From Rhodocollybia butyracea (lineage: Eukaryota; Basidiomycota; Agaricomycetes; Agaricales; Omphalotaceae), in contig JADNRY010000115.1 in the NCBI GenBank assembly GCA_015501585.1, forward strand, positions 123,854-187,853: DNA of 64,000 nucleotides. The letters run 5' to 3'. Both the position numbers and the translations under genes were made by a program. Position 1 is the first letter of the stretch; each line of letters begins with the position of its first letter. Below, in pieces: positions 23,926 to 34,764 of the stretch. The notes below the pieces were generated by a model. It was not told the DNA's origin. It did no database searches and saw only the letters and a program-made list of their open reading frames with translations.

Positions 23926-24475
23926 TACACTGCTGCGCAAGGACAGCAAAATGGGTTAAATCCGACTTTCTGGGGCTACACACTACCCAACAGTAATAAC
24001 TGGTCACTGGGTTCGAGTCGCCAGACGCGCCAGTGTCTCGCATCGCATTGCCTTGGTTATTGCCTTTCATTGAACCCGCTTTAGGTTCTGCTCCTCTTCG
24101 GCCTTGCCCGTCCTTCCCCGTTTTGGATTCATGTTCATCCACCTTTGCCTCTGTCTAACATCTATCCGAACCGTTTTACCCCTCCTTCTCATCGTCGAGA
24201 GATACATACATGCTGTTCTCATACTTGCCCTTTTCTGTTTTATCGTTTTATACTGTTTTTTTTTTATGCGCGCGTAATTACGATGATCCCCGACACTCCC
24301 TTCTCCCCTGCCTTTTCATGGGTTTGTTGTTTGCTCAAACGTTCATTCTTATGGCGGCTCAGAGCGCTCATCGACGCTCATCATCCAGTATCTAGCACAA
24401 GTATTACAACTGGTATTTCACTTGGCAAGTCATCGTTATTCTATTGCTTGTTTCTACATCTTTCTACGCGATCTG
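23926..24475. repeat. Module spacer, module 3
   Basis: Noncoding stretch between the convergent pair. Shared with modules 4 and 5 near 27170-27560 and 30300-30680: 'ctgttttatc/tactcttccttctcatc', 'cgtacatcctgt', 'tactggtatttcgcctggcaagtcatcattattctat'. The + strand frame through it is not conserved. Confidence 0.6.
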
Positions 24476-25684
24476 TTACCCGCGATGAGGACCCAAAAAC
24501 GACAACAGACCAGCCGCAAGGCGATTGTCACTGTCACTGTCACTGTCAGTGTGATCTGGTCCCTGCGTAACGTGACTGTCGACCAGTGGTTGCGCTAGCG
24601 CTGGCTGTATTTCGGTTCCCAACCTCGCTGCTGGCACTACATTGGCTCCCGACCCCGCTGGCGCTATGCGAATTGGCTTCAAGAGGCCGATATTTTTTGA
24701 TCGTGATGTTCCTTTTATAATCTTGTTTGATGGCGTTTTCGGTTTCGATGCCACTTCTTTGCGAGTCCCAACCGATGACAATGCTCCTTTTCCACTCTTT
24801 GTCGATTTCAATGCCCCTTGTTTGTGACTTCCCACTGGTGGTGGCACTGGAACTGACCTTGGCACCATCATCTCAAGAACAGGCCAATTTACCTTCTTCC
24901 CGCTTTTCTTGGCTTCGTCCTTCGCTTTCATCACTTTTTCCTTGAACCCCTCCAAAAAATTCAAGAACGTGGCAACTTCGCCTTCGCCTTCGAGTGCATG
25001 TGTGATTTCGCCTTGGAGTGCTTTACCTCCTTTGGAAGTAAGCTTCCCGAATCCAGGGTTGTCATTAGGGTAGTGTAATTCGCTATAGACCCAGTTCGGC
25101 CGTAACCAGTTCGGCCGTTCCTTTGGGTCCGGTCTCTCTTCACGGACAGTTAACCCAAAGCAATAAGGCTCGCACTCCTCTCCCTGGATCGCAAAAAAAA
25201 AGCGCGGGCTGGTTGGGTGTTCGAATTCCTTCCTTCCCTCCTTCCGTGGTGGGTGGGGCCGTCTCTTCCGGTGCATAGACTTTCCAGGAAACGTAATGAA
25301 GGTTAGCGAGGACATCTGGCTTTTCCTTATTTGCGTTGTAAATTGCTAGAAAGGCTTGGCCAACTCGTTTTCTATATGTAGTGGTCTCTTTATCGGGTGT
25401 GTTCCCGACGTTGGGGATGAGTCTGCCATTGGCATTAAGGAACCAGGATTTGTACTAGAGCAGAAAAAAGATAAATACGAGCATGGGACTTATAACAAGT
25501 CTCGAAAGAAAACACTTGCAGGGCTAATCGCGCGAACACGACGTGTAAGATGCTGAGGTAGCGCAGGTTTTGGATCATTAGGATTTACATCCCTAGGCTG
25601 GTGATGGTTAACAGGTAGCGCACGCCCAGTGCTGGTGAACATGAGCACGGCAAGGAGATATAGACAGATATGTTTGGGTTGCAT
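24476..25684 (-). pseudogene. Array secreted protein, copy 3 (T9 frameshift)
   Basis: Exon 1 25684-25520 and exon 2 25454-24476. The intron begins with GC (gcaagtg) where other copies have GT. Signal peptide MQPKHICLYLLAVLMFTSTG. Exon 2 runs WFLNANGRLIPN...VSWKVYAPEE in one frame, then continues +1 as FFFAIQGEECEPYCFGLTV, YSELHYPNDNPGFGKL, FLNFLEGFKEKVMKAKDEAK and a long Ser/Lys/Pro-rich tail. The break lies in a run of nine A on the + strand (25193-25201); eight would restore one frame, of about 380 residues. I call it a pseudogene, but the identical run in copy 4 leaves open a slippage mechanism. The tail is longer than in copies 1 and 2. TATA-like TTTATATG lies at 25846-25853. Confidence 0.65.
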
Positions 25685-26249
25685 GATGATCAAGGTGATA
25701 TGGATATGGGTTTCGATGCAAAGAGAAATACGAGGTGAGCGAGTGGTGAGCGTAACGTGAGGCGTGAAAGTCGAACGTCGAATGTCGAACTGAACCAGCA
25801 GTTGAGGGGACGTTTCTTTTTAGTTTCTTTTTTTTGTTTTCTTCCTTTATATGATCAACAATTTTCGTTTTCTTTTTATGATCAACAATCAGTTGCTCAC
25901 TTTTCCTAATAGCCGCATTTTTATGATGGTAGCAGCGCGATTTTTGAAAACCCCGTGTTTTCGCCAATCCCTCCCCCCAGATCAGCCCAGTGCCCTCGCG
26001 AGTCTCTGCCCTATGTTCCCTCAAACAGAACAATTTGTACTTTGTTCACTTTCGGCGATAATAATCCTTGGAATTATTGCCCATGGACGACCTTAACGCA
26101 AGTAAATTTCTGTGCAGCAAAACCGAAATAGTTAATATATTCGCAATGGCACCAAGCCTCAGCACCTCAGCGCCCTGCATCTCCACAACCTCAGATCTCA
26201 GACTCAAGCCCTACATTGTTTCTAAAAACCTGCCATTTTTGCGGCCATC

Positions 26250-27170
26250 CGAGCGCTAGAATGGGCGCTCAATTGACAATTGTCGTAGCCACGTGCCGTT
26301 AGAAAGACCTCCGTAAATCCATCATGATCTCCTACACCGTACACAGTCACAATTCAACAAATTACGATCTTTTGCGTCTTTTTCGAGTACTATGGCGGTC
26401 TTCCACCGGAAGCTACTTAACTTTCTCTTCTTCGGCAACTACATGGACCGAGGAAAACAAGCTTTGGAAACTTTTACTGGCCTACAAAACGAAATACCCG
26501 GAAAACCTTTTTATCCTGCATGAGTATCAACCGAATTTACAGATATGCTTGCTGTGGACATGTTCGGCTGGGTTTAGTCATAGTTTCGGGCAAACGTCGA
26601 TACAACATCAAACTATGGAACATTTACTGACTGCTCCCTGTCTCTTCCTATCGCTGGCATCATCGACGAGATGCACGAAGTGCCAGTCCGGACTTGAAGC
26701 TACTTGAAGTCGATGGAGTAGGTAGGAGGGGTAATGTGGCGTATTGATGTTACGGATACTGGTGCGTCTTTTTTTTCTGCCACATTACGTTCAACTCATC
26801 TTCTCATTTCTTCTGGGTCTCTTCTGCGATCTGCTATGGATCCTGACAAGGACATCACCGGATAGTCAGAACAATGGTGGAGTACTGTCTACATTTGGCC
26901 CGGACGTCGTTTCACGTTTCCTTCAAAAACACGACATGGACCTAATTATTAATAAAATCGTTGAACTCATCAGGTTGGAACATTGAAGAAACACTATTGC
27001 ATTCATTCCAGGTACGCTATCTCAAGACTCTTGTGATGTCCTGTTGACCGACGACTTTCCGTCCCTCCAGATTCTCAAACCTGTGGAGAAAAGGGAAAAA
27101 TATCAATACGTTGGGATGAGCATGGGACGGCCAGTTACTCCACCGTGCAAGCAGAAAAACACGCGCTCCT
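26250..27170 (+). pseudogene. PP1 catalytic-subunit pseudogene, module 4
   Basis: Pieces in PP1 order: NYDLLRLF (26355-26380), GGLPPEAT, a MDRG-ALET stretch (26450-26475), AYKTKYPENLFIL (26485-26520), INRIYRY (about 26530), RRYNIKLWN then an out-of-frame LPIAGIIDE stretch (26595-26675), SPDL, the intron after DTG (26755-26815), [25 protein letters not shown] (26890-26945), and after a second intron FQILKPVEKREKYQYVGMSMGRPVTPP (27065-27135). CRAH and SAPNYCGE are missing and several stops occur. Its promoter-side text 'gcgctcaattgacaattgt' recurs before the module 3 and 5 copies. Confidence 0.85.
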
Positions 27171-27562
27171 CGCTAGCAATGGCTATTATTGTATTGCCCA
27201 TGTCTCGGGTCGCCTTGTCAAGGCTATGCCTTTTCATTGAATCCGCTTTGACCCCAGTTCCTCCTCCTCCGCCTTGCCCATCCATCCTTCCCTGTTTATC
27301 TTCACGCAGTGTTTCATTGAACCATAGTGATCCATGTCTCTCTGAACTGTTTTACTCTTCCTTCTCATCATCGCGACGATACGTACATCCTGTACTCATA
27401 CTTGCTTCAAGAATGCACTGTTCTTTCAGTTTTATTGGTGTAGATACAATGATAATGGACCCTTTTTCCTGCCCTTTTCCTCGTCTAGTATTACTACTAG
27501 TATTTCGCCTGGCAAGTCATCATTATTCTATTCCTCGCTTTTACATCCTTCTCTGAGATCTG
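27171..27562. repeat. Module spacer, module 4
   Basis: Noncoding text shared with modules 3 and 5 ('ctgaactgttttactcttccttctcatcatcgcgac', 'gaacgcactgttctttcagttttat'). Confidence 0.6.
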
Positions 27563-28692
27563 TTATCTGTGACCATCCAACCACGACGTCAGCTCCATCT
27601 TAAGGCGATGTTCAACTGGTAGTTGCGCTGGCGCTGGCGCTATGTCGGCTCCCGACCCAGTTGCTGGTGCTGTGCCGGGAGGCCCAGCTGCACCCTTCAA
27701 GTAATCATTGAGGCCGAGATCTTTTGATAACTCTTTTGGTTGTGATGTTCCCTGTCTAATGTCATTCGATTTCGATGCCCCTTGTTGGTGACTACCAACC
27801 GATGGTGATGCTGGCACTGGCACTGACACCGTCGTCTCAAGAATCGGCCATTCTACCTCCTTCCCAGTGTTTTTGGCTTTCTCCTTTGCTTCCCTCACTT
27901 TTTGCTTGAACCCCGCCAAAAACTTCGTGAATGTGGCAACATCACCATCGAGTGTGCCTCGGAATGTGCCTCTATCCGCATAAAGCTTCCCGAATCCCCG
28001 AGGGAGGTTGTCATCAGGGTAGTGAAGTTCTCTGCGCCTCCAGGCCGGCTGTTTCCTAACTTTCCTTCCAGTCGACGTCGCAGCAGGCGCTGGACCTGTT
28101 GAGACTGGAATCTCTGCACAAACAGTGACCCCAATACAATAAGGCTTACACCCCTCTCCCCTGATCGCAAAAAAAAAGCGCTCGTTTTTCAAGTAATTGA
28201 ATCCCTTCCTTCATTCCTTCCACGTTGGGCATCTTTTGTACTGCTGGGATATAGTCTTTCCAGGAAACACCAAGGTCTAAGAGCTTGTGTACAGCATCTG
28301 ACTTTCCTTTGGCCGCATTTAGTTTGGAAATTCCTGCAAGGGCATTGCCAACTCGAGCTCTCGCAATTCTAGTGATCTCTTGATCGTGCGGCTCATCCCA
28401 CTTCTTGAAGTTGGGGATGAGTCTGCCTTCGGGATCAAGAAACCAGGCTTTGAACTAGAGTAGAAAAGATAAATACTTACCCGCATGGGACTTGTAACAA
28501 GTCTCAGAAGAAAACACTTACAGGGCTAATCGGGGCAACACGACGTGTAAGATGCTGAGGTAGTGCAGACCTTGGATCATTAGGACTCGGATGTACTTCC
28601 CCAGGCTGGTGAAGTTTAACAGGTAGTGCATGCCCAGTGCTGGTGAACATGAGCATGGCAAGGAGATATAGACAGATATGTTTGGGTTGCAT
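27563..28692 (-). pseudogene. Array secreted protein, copy 4 (T9 frameshift)
   Basis: Exon 1 28692-28522 (signal peptide MQPKHICLYLLAMLMFTSTG), intron gtaagtg...ctctag, exon 2 28454-27563. Exon 2 first reads FKAWFLDPEGRLIPN, ARARVGNALAG, GVSWKDYIPAV, then meets nine A on the + strand (28169-28177) and would stop soon after. In the +1 frame it continues FFFAIRGEGCKPYCIGVTV, RRELHYPDDN, FTKFLAGFKQKVREAKEKAK and the Pro/Ser tail ending at 27563. One base fewer would give about 353 residues. This is the same lesion at the same place as copy 3, so either it predates their duplication or it is tolerated. TATA-like text at 28830 is TTTATCTG rather than TTTATATG. Confidence 0.65.
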
Positions 28693-28909
28693 GATGATCA
28701 AGGTGATATGGATATGAGTGCAAAGAGAAATGTAAGGTGAGCGAGTGGTAAGCGTAATGTGAGGCCGCCTGAAAGTCGAGTGTCAAACTGAACCAGCAGT
28801 TCAAGGGACGTTTCTGTTTAGTTTCTTCCTTTATCTGACCATTACTACTACATGCGATGTTTTCTGGTGTTTCAAGTGGATCACAATACTCAATTCTCGC
28901 ACTATTCTC

Positions 28910-29230
28910 GCACTTCATTTCAAATTACTAGCCGGATTTTTCATGATGGTACCATTGCGCGATTTTTGATTGTTGAGAGGCCGAATCTCCACCAACGGGC
29001 CCCGGCTGTTCCTCAGTGGGACCGCGCCGGTTATTCCTTCCTTCCTTCCTTCCTTCCCTCCCCCAGATCAGCCCGAGTCCCCTCGCGACATTTCAAATTA
29101 ATAGCCGGATTTTTCATGATGGTACCATTGCGCGATTTTTGATTGTTAAGAGGCCGAATCTCCACCAACTCCCTCCCCCAGATCAGCCCGAGTCCCCTCG
29201 CGAGTCTCTGCCCTATCCCTATGTTCCTCC
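28910..29230. repeat. Tandem duplication upstream of array copy 4
   Basis: About 80 bp ('catttcaaatta...atagccggatttttcatgatgg', through 'gaggccgaatctccaccaac') occurs at 28914-28996 and again at 29089-29169. A GC-rich stretch and a (TTCC)n microsatellite (29034-29058) separate them. The block is the module spacer between array copies, doubled only here. Confidence 0.75.
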
Positions 29231-29454
29231 AAGTATAGCGTTTTGTATTTTGTCCACTTAAATCCAATAGTAAATCCTGCATGACCTAGCTTAGTGCAAG
29301 TAAATTTCTGTGCAGCAAAACCGAAACAGTTATAGTAATATATTCGGGCCTCAGCGCCTTGCATCTCCACAACCTCAGATTTCGGACTCAAGTGCTACAT
29401 TGTTTCTAAAAACCTGCCATTTTTCAAGATTTTTGCGGCCGTCGGAGACGCTAG

Positions 29455-30290
29455 ATCTAGATGAACTGGGCGCTCACAATTGTCGTGTGCGCTTTGCCAC
29501 GTGCCGGTAGAAAGACCTCCATCCATTACACCGTACACGGTCACAATTCAATCTTTTGCATCTCGAGTACGGCAGTCTTCCACCGGAAGCTACTTAATTT
29601 CCTCTTCCCTGCTAACTACATGGAGAAAACAAGCGTTGGAAACTTTTACTTGCCTACAAGACGAAATACCCGGAAACCCTTTTTGTCCTGCATGAGTATC
29701 AACCGAATTTACAGATATGCTGGCTGCGAACATCTGACGCAGAGTTCGGCTGGGTTTAGTGAGCTGATGCTCGCGTGGTAGTTTCCAGGCAAACGTTGAT
29801 ACAACATCAAACAGTGGAAGACATTTACCGACTGCTCTCTGTCTCTTCCTATCGCTGCCATCATCGACGAGAAGATTTTTTACAATACATGCAGGGCTCA
29901 GTCCAGAGTTGAAGCTGCTTGAAGTCAATGGGGTAAATACAAAGAGTAATGCGGCCTACCGATGTTACAGATCCTGGTGCGTCTTTTTTTTTCTGCCACA
30001 TGACATTCAACTCATCTTCTCTTTTCTTCTAGGTAAAGACCACGGCGTACTGTTTACACGTTTCACATTTCTTTCAGAAACACGACTCTATGGAACTAAT
30101 TATATAAAATATGTTGAGCTCATTAGGTTGGAACGTTGACGAAACACTATCTCAAGAGCCTTGTGATGTTCTATTGACCGACGACTTTCCATCCCTCGAG
30201 ATTCTCAAACCTGCGGAGAAAAGGACAAAATATCCATACAGTGGGATGAGCATGGGATGGCCAGTTAGTCCGCGCAAGCAGAAAATACAC
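29455..30290 (+). pseudogene. PP1 catalytic-subunit pseudogene, module 5
   Basis: Pieces in order: frame-shifted LPPEA region (29575-29600), a KSLET-like stretch, LQDEIPGNPF (out-of-frame AYKTKYPETLF), INRIYRYAG (29698-29724), [12 protein letters not shown] then [12 protein letters not shown] (29800-29880), [11 protein letters not shown] (29893-29930), the usual intron after DPG (29970-30033), then a large deletion, then ILKPAEKRTKYPYSGMSMG (30200-30255). The [12 protein letters not shown] and ILKPAEK text is the best preserved PP1 sequence in the window. No intact metal-site motif. Confidence 0.85.
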
Positions 30291-30747
30291 GCCACCCGAC
30301 AGCAATGGCTATCATTGTGTTGCCCGTGTTTCGCGTCGCTGAATCTGCTTTGTCCCCTGCTCCTCCGCCTCGCCCATCCATCCTTCTCCGTTTTGCGTTT
30401 ATCTTCACGCAGTGTTTCATTGGACCTTAGTGAACACTTTTGTCTCTGTCTATCTGAACTGTTTTACTTATCCTTCTCATCATCGCGACAACACGTACAT
30501 CCTGCCTCACGAACGCACTGTTCTTTCAGTTTTATCGGTGTAAATACAATGATGACGCGCCCTTTTTCCTGCCTTTTTCACAAGTTCTGTAATATTACTA
30601 CTGGTATTTCGCCTGCGAGTCATCATTATTCTACATCCTTCTCTGAGATATGTTATTTGGGATGAGCATGGCCCAAAAACGACTCCAACTCATCCTGAAG
30701 GTGACTCCATGGTCCCTGCGTACCGTGACTGTCGACCTGTGGTTGCG
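30291..30747. repeat. Module spacer, module 5
   Basis: Shared with 23926-24475 and 27171-27562, including 'ctgttttacttatccttctcatc' and 'tattactactggtatttcgcct'. Noncoding. Confidence 0.55.
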
Positions 30748-30980
30748 CTATGTTAGCGCTTTAGCTCCCGACCCCACTGCTGGTGCTATGCCGGGAGGCG
30801 GAGTTGCATCCTTCGATGCCCCTTGGTTGCGACTGCCACCCGATGGCAATACTGGCACTGGCACTGACACCATTGTCTCGAGAACAGGCCATTTTACCTC
30901 CTTCCCGGTGTCTTCGGCTATCTCCTTCGCTTTTTTCTTGAACCCCGCCAAAAAATTCAAGAACGTGGCAACTTCGCCAA
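30748..30980 (-). pseudogene. Truncated 3' fragment of array secreted gene
   Basis: Only the C-terminal helix and Pro-rich tail remain (FLAGFKKKAKEIAEDTGKEV, then WPVLETMVSVPVPVLPSGG), closest to copies 3 and 4. At about 30980 it breaks off inside 'gaacgtggcaacttcgcc' and joins directly to spacer text 'ttcctccccccagaacagcc' that normally lies more than 1 kb upstream. The join marks a deletion that removed the signal-peptide exon and most of exon 2. Confidence 0.8.
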
Positions 30981-31700
30981 TTCCTCCCCCCAGAACAGCC
31001 CGAGTTCCCTCGCGTGTATTTGCCCTATGTATGGTCTTAACTACCAGGCGGATCCCGACTCTCAGAGTCGGCGGCCGCTGCCTGCCTGATATAAGCTCTC
31101 ACCTGGCTCTGCCTGCAGTAGCTCTCTGAGACGAATTTTCCGACTGGGCGAGGGGTCTTCACACATCTTCGATTATACGAACATGTCGATTAGACGCCAC
31201 GGTCATAGTATAACTTAGCTGCTCCATCATCCAGTATCTTGCACAAGTCCTGTAGTTATTAGTATTTCACCTGGCTCATCATATCATTTATTTCTCATTT
31301 CTGAATTCTTTCTGAAGTCTCCCTTACTGACGCGTGAACAACCAACACCACAAATTTATCGGTGCTCCCCCGTGACATGTTTCAAGCGAAAGGCTTGACC
31401 TAAAGGGAGTACAAATTATCTATTCTCGATTAAAAATCCAAAATATCAAGGGTACAAGACTCCAACAGGACTTCGGCAGGTCTTCTCATTTTTCTGACCA
31501 ATTCCTATACAGGGAACTCCACAAGCAGATCCTGCGCAACGACTGCCCTGGCTGACCCGCGCAAGTGAATTTCTGTGCAACAAAACCGAAACAGTCAACT
31601 GCGGGGTCTCTCAGCAATCCACAAATGATGAAAACACACCAATGGACAAGTTAGATCTCAAAATAATAATGGGTGTCGAGGTCTACATCCTGATTTGGAT
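30981..31700. repeat. Spacer of the last module, rearranged
   Basis: Holds the upstream spacer of the truncated copy (to about 31130), then text like the 3' spacer of modules 1 and 2 (31200-31690; 'gctgctccatcatccagtatcttgcacaagtcctgtagt'). No PP1 fragment seen, so the final secreted gene has lost its partner. Confidence 0.55.
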
Positions 31701-32825
31701 TCAGTGATGATCCGAGGTGGAAGACCCATCTGTACCATACAAGTGCGACTTCAGAAGAAGGCTGAGATCTGCATCTGTCGGTCCTTGTGGAAGGTGACTG
31801 TTGTCAAGCGAGGGTGCTGGTACCGCGACGGTCGGTTCAAATTCTCCGTATGTAATGTTGCTTCCAATGTAATCCGCAAGGCTGAGCTCTTGCAGTTCAG
31901 ATTTTTTGTGCGTAATGTGAGCGTCGAGCGATGGTGATGCTGGAGCAGACACTGCCTCGAGAATAGGCCATACTGCAGGGTTATCGGTTGCCTCGAGAAC
32001 GGGCCATATCACAGGGTTATTGGTCGCCTCGAGAACGGGCCATATCACAGGGTTATTGGTCGCCTTCGCCAAAGCCTGCGCTTGCATCACTTCTTTCTTG
32101 AAACCCCTCAAAAACACTGAGAACGTGCCCAGGGCATTTTTGATTGCTGGATGTCCCACATAGCTATCCCTGGAAGCAAACATCCCAAATCCCTCAGCCG
32201 AGTTGTCGGGGTAGTGAAGTTCGCTGTAGGTCGGCGACGCCTTTGACCCCACTGAGAACGGCATGTACAGCTCCTCTTGACGAACGGTGAGCCCAAAGCA
32301 GTAAGGGATGCATACAGGAGGGCCCTTGATCACAACATAAAGCACCGGTTCTGCACCAACACGGGTATGGTCTTCCCACCAGTCAATACCAGCTAAAAAG
32401 CGAGAGTGCAGGGCGGCGGCTGGCTTTCCTTTAGCATTTTTTGACAATGTTCGAAAGGCTCTACCAACTCGAGTTCTCGCGGAGGAGGTCAGTGTATCGC
32501 ATGTCCCCTTTGGTCCCTCCGAGTTGGGCCTGAGTCTACCCTCGGAATCAAGGAACCTCACTCTGAACTAGAGCAAAAAAAGATAAATACAAGCATGGCA
32601 CTTATAGCAAGTTTTGAAAGGAATATTTACAGGACTAGAACCAACAGGAAGAGATAGCACAGGCTGGGGTAGCGCGTGCTTGGGAGGTAGCGTCGCAGGC
32701 TTGCTACGAAGCTTTGGAAGAGGTAGAACCGCAGGCTTTCTATGCACGTTAACGGGTAGCGCACCCCCAGTACTAGTGAACACAAGCATGGCAAAGAGAT
32801 ATAAGCAGAAAACTTTAGGTTGCAT
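31701..32825 (-). CDS. Array secreted protein, copy 5 (intact, with repeat)
   Basis: Exons 32825-32631 and 32567-31701, intron gtaaat...ctctag, 353 residues. Signal peptide MQPKVFCLYLFAMLVFTSTG; Pro/Lys linker; FLDSEGRLRPN; ARTRVGRAFRTLSK; then YVVIKGPPVCIPYCFGLTV, YSELHYPDNSAEGFGMFA, FSVFLRGFKKEVMQAQALAK. A 36 bp unit is repeated in tandem three times (31954-32061), giving the NPVIWPVLEAT repeat, followed by a C-terminal tail not shared with other copies. TATA-like TTTATATG at 32892-32899, 67 bp before the ATG. The most diverged intact copy, at the right edge of the array. Family unknown; secretion inferred. Confidence 0.75.
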
Positions 32826-32899
32826 GATGGGTCGATGATGTCGGACGTTGAACTGAACCAGCAGTTACGGGATGTTTTCTTACTTTCTTCCTTTATATG

Positions 32900-33279
32900 A
32901 GTTGTGCCGATGCGATATTTTTCTGATGTTTCAAGCGGATCAAGATAAGCAATCAGTATAGGATGCCCTATACTAATAGGATAGCTTAACTCTCACACTT
33001 CAACATTTTAAAGCCGCATTTTCATGATGGTAGCAACGTAGACTTTTGAATTTCGAAAACCCCGTATCTTGGTCTGACCATTTGCTGCACTAAGTACCTA
33101 CCAAATAGCCCAAATGTCCTTCATTTCCCCCCAGATCAGCCAAAGTTTCCTCCAAAGTATTTACCTCATGCATTTTGTATTTTGGCCATCAGAAACTATT
33201 GCTAATAAACGACCCTGTTATCCGATTGCGCTGTTAAACTGTTATTTCGTGCCTAACAAACATATTCCCTCGTATTCCT
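32900..33279. other. End of array spacer, nothing else seen
   Basis: Upstream spacer of copy 5, including the 'cagatcagcc...tatttacctcatgcattttgtattttgg' block. No gene. Confidence 0.45.
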
Positions 33280-34705
33280 TTATGTATTTCGATAATAACC
33301 AGGAAAGGTATCAAACTCAGTACAAGTGCTCGTACCATTAAGAGAGCTCAATTTCCTTCGGTGTAATAGAAAGGCCAATGAGCGGGTATTGAGAGTAGGT
33401 TTTATCCACTGAACGAGGTCAAGCAAGGCCTTATCTTTACAGTCATAAGCTCGCCTTTGAGATCGTGCACCACTGTCTCTAAACCGACCCATTCTCCAAC
33501 GCCAACCGCACTGAGTGAGAGGAAGGCAATGTCGAGGCTGTTTGTAATGCCAGTGTTTGGTATTGTTAAGCTTGCAGTTTTAATTGTGTGGGTTACTGGG
33601 GAGGCCACCGAGAATAGACAGTACCCCGGGCACCATAACGGGAACATAGAAAATACCCTTCAGACTTCCAATCAGGCTGAGTGTGCGGACTGAAAGCAAA
33701 CCGAAAGCAAGGACCTTCTGCTTAAAATTCTTGGGATAGCAGGTAAACGTGGCTGCGACCCATGTTTTGTTAGAGTTTTGGTCAGATGTTTTGTTAGAGT
33801 TCTGGTGCTTTATCCAACTCAGCCATATAACCGGTTACTCGAGTACATCCGAGGGACATAGGATCTGAGATACTACTACATGGTAGTACTCTCAGAGTCA
33901 GATGTTTTGTTAGAGTTTTGGCAGTCAAAGATAAGCGTTGCTCACAATCTTGTAGAGGAAGTCAAGAGTCAAGGAGAAGCCAACCGACACCGTTTCTCAA
34001 AGCATCAGCATAAGAGTGAGAGGGAATGAACGTTTGAACCGGGAAAGGTGCGCTCTGAGGAGTGGGCGGGGTGAAATCTGCCTAGGCTCCGGATTCCACG
34101 GTGGTCGCTGACAAGGTCGTGCTGAACGTTTGGTTTTTCAGGGAAAGAGCAGCCAAGACCATCTCCATGCTTGAGAAGCACTCTCCATTTTCGCCCGTGT
34201 TCTCAGCCGTACCCGCAGCGGCAAGCAAGAACACCTTGACGGTACCATCGATAATGCCATCGACCTGATCCCGGTGGGCAATCGGCGCATCAGCTAGCGG
34301 TGTTGGGTGTGGGGCAGTTGGCCCAAAATCCATATCAACAGGAAGGATGAGGGCTTTACTGATGCGTGGGGTTACATTCTGTTCTTCGAATAGGGATGTT
34401 CTCATCTCAGCCTGTCATACCTGTCAGCAAGTGGCTAGGCAAGGCATGATCGGCGGAGTAAGATCATCACCTATGGATGACGAGCAAGAAACAAAAGATT
34501 GTAAATTTAGTCAATAATCGAGTAGTACTTACAAGGGCTGCGATGAAACTTAGGGTTCGTAGTATCCGCCCCTCGCAACCTTGAAACAAACTTCAGAGGA
34601 CACTCAAAGGTCTCGGCAATTTGACGGGAGAGGCAGATATAACTTCCAAACAGTTGATACACTTTCGCGATCGCGGCCAGAATTGGTTCCATCCTCAGCA
34701 AGTGA
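33280..34705 (-). pseudogene. GDPD/PLC-like phosphodiesterase pseudogene
   Basis: Diverged copy of the gene at 45312-46658. Matching pieces from the 5' end: SLFEEQNVTPRISKALILP (34405-34340), AHRDQVDGIIDGTVKVFLLA then AENTGENGEC (34290-34190), and, much lower, VGEWVGLETVVHDLKGEL and KALLDLVQWIK (33500-33400). It is missing the central TIM-barrel part, has several frame breaks, and carries a three-fold 25 bp tandem repeat (cagatgttttgttagagtt, 33745-33925) where the parent reads the DCRNND region. An extra upstream frame at 34701-34507 (MEPILAAIAKVYQLFG) could be a lost first exon, but the other copy has no equivalent. Confidence 0.7.
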
Positions 34706-34764
34706 AATCAAGGCGCTACACGAATTGAGCACTAAGCGCTAAGCGCTAAGCGTCGATGTGTGTA

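Noticed and set aside
24145..24570. 141-residue + strand frame
   Set aside because: Falls in the module spacer and is not conserved in the equivalent spacers of modules 4 and 5.
30111..30665. 184-residue + strand frame
   Set aside because: Begins with the out-of-frame PP1 end (ILKPAEKRTKYPY) and runs on into spacer; a chance fusion.
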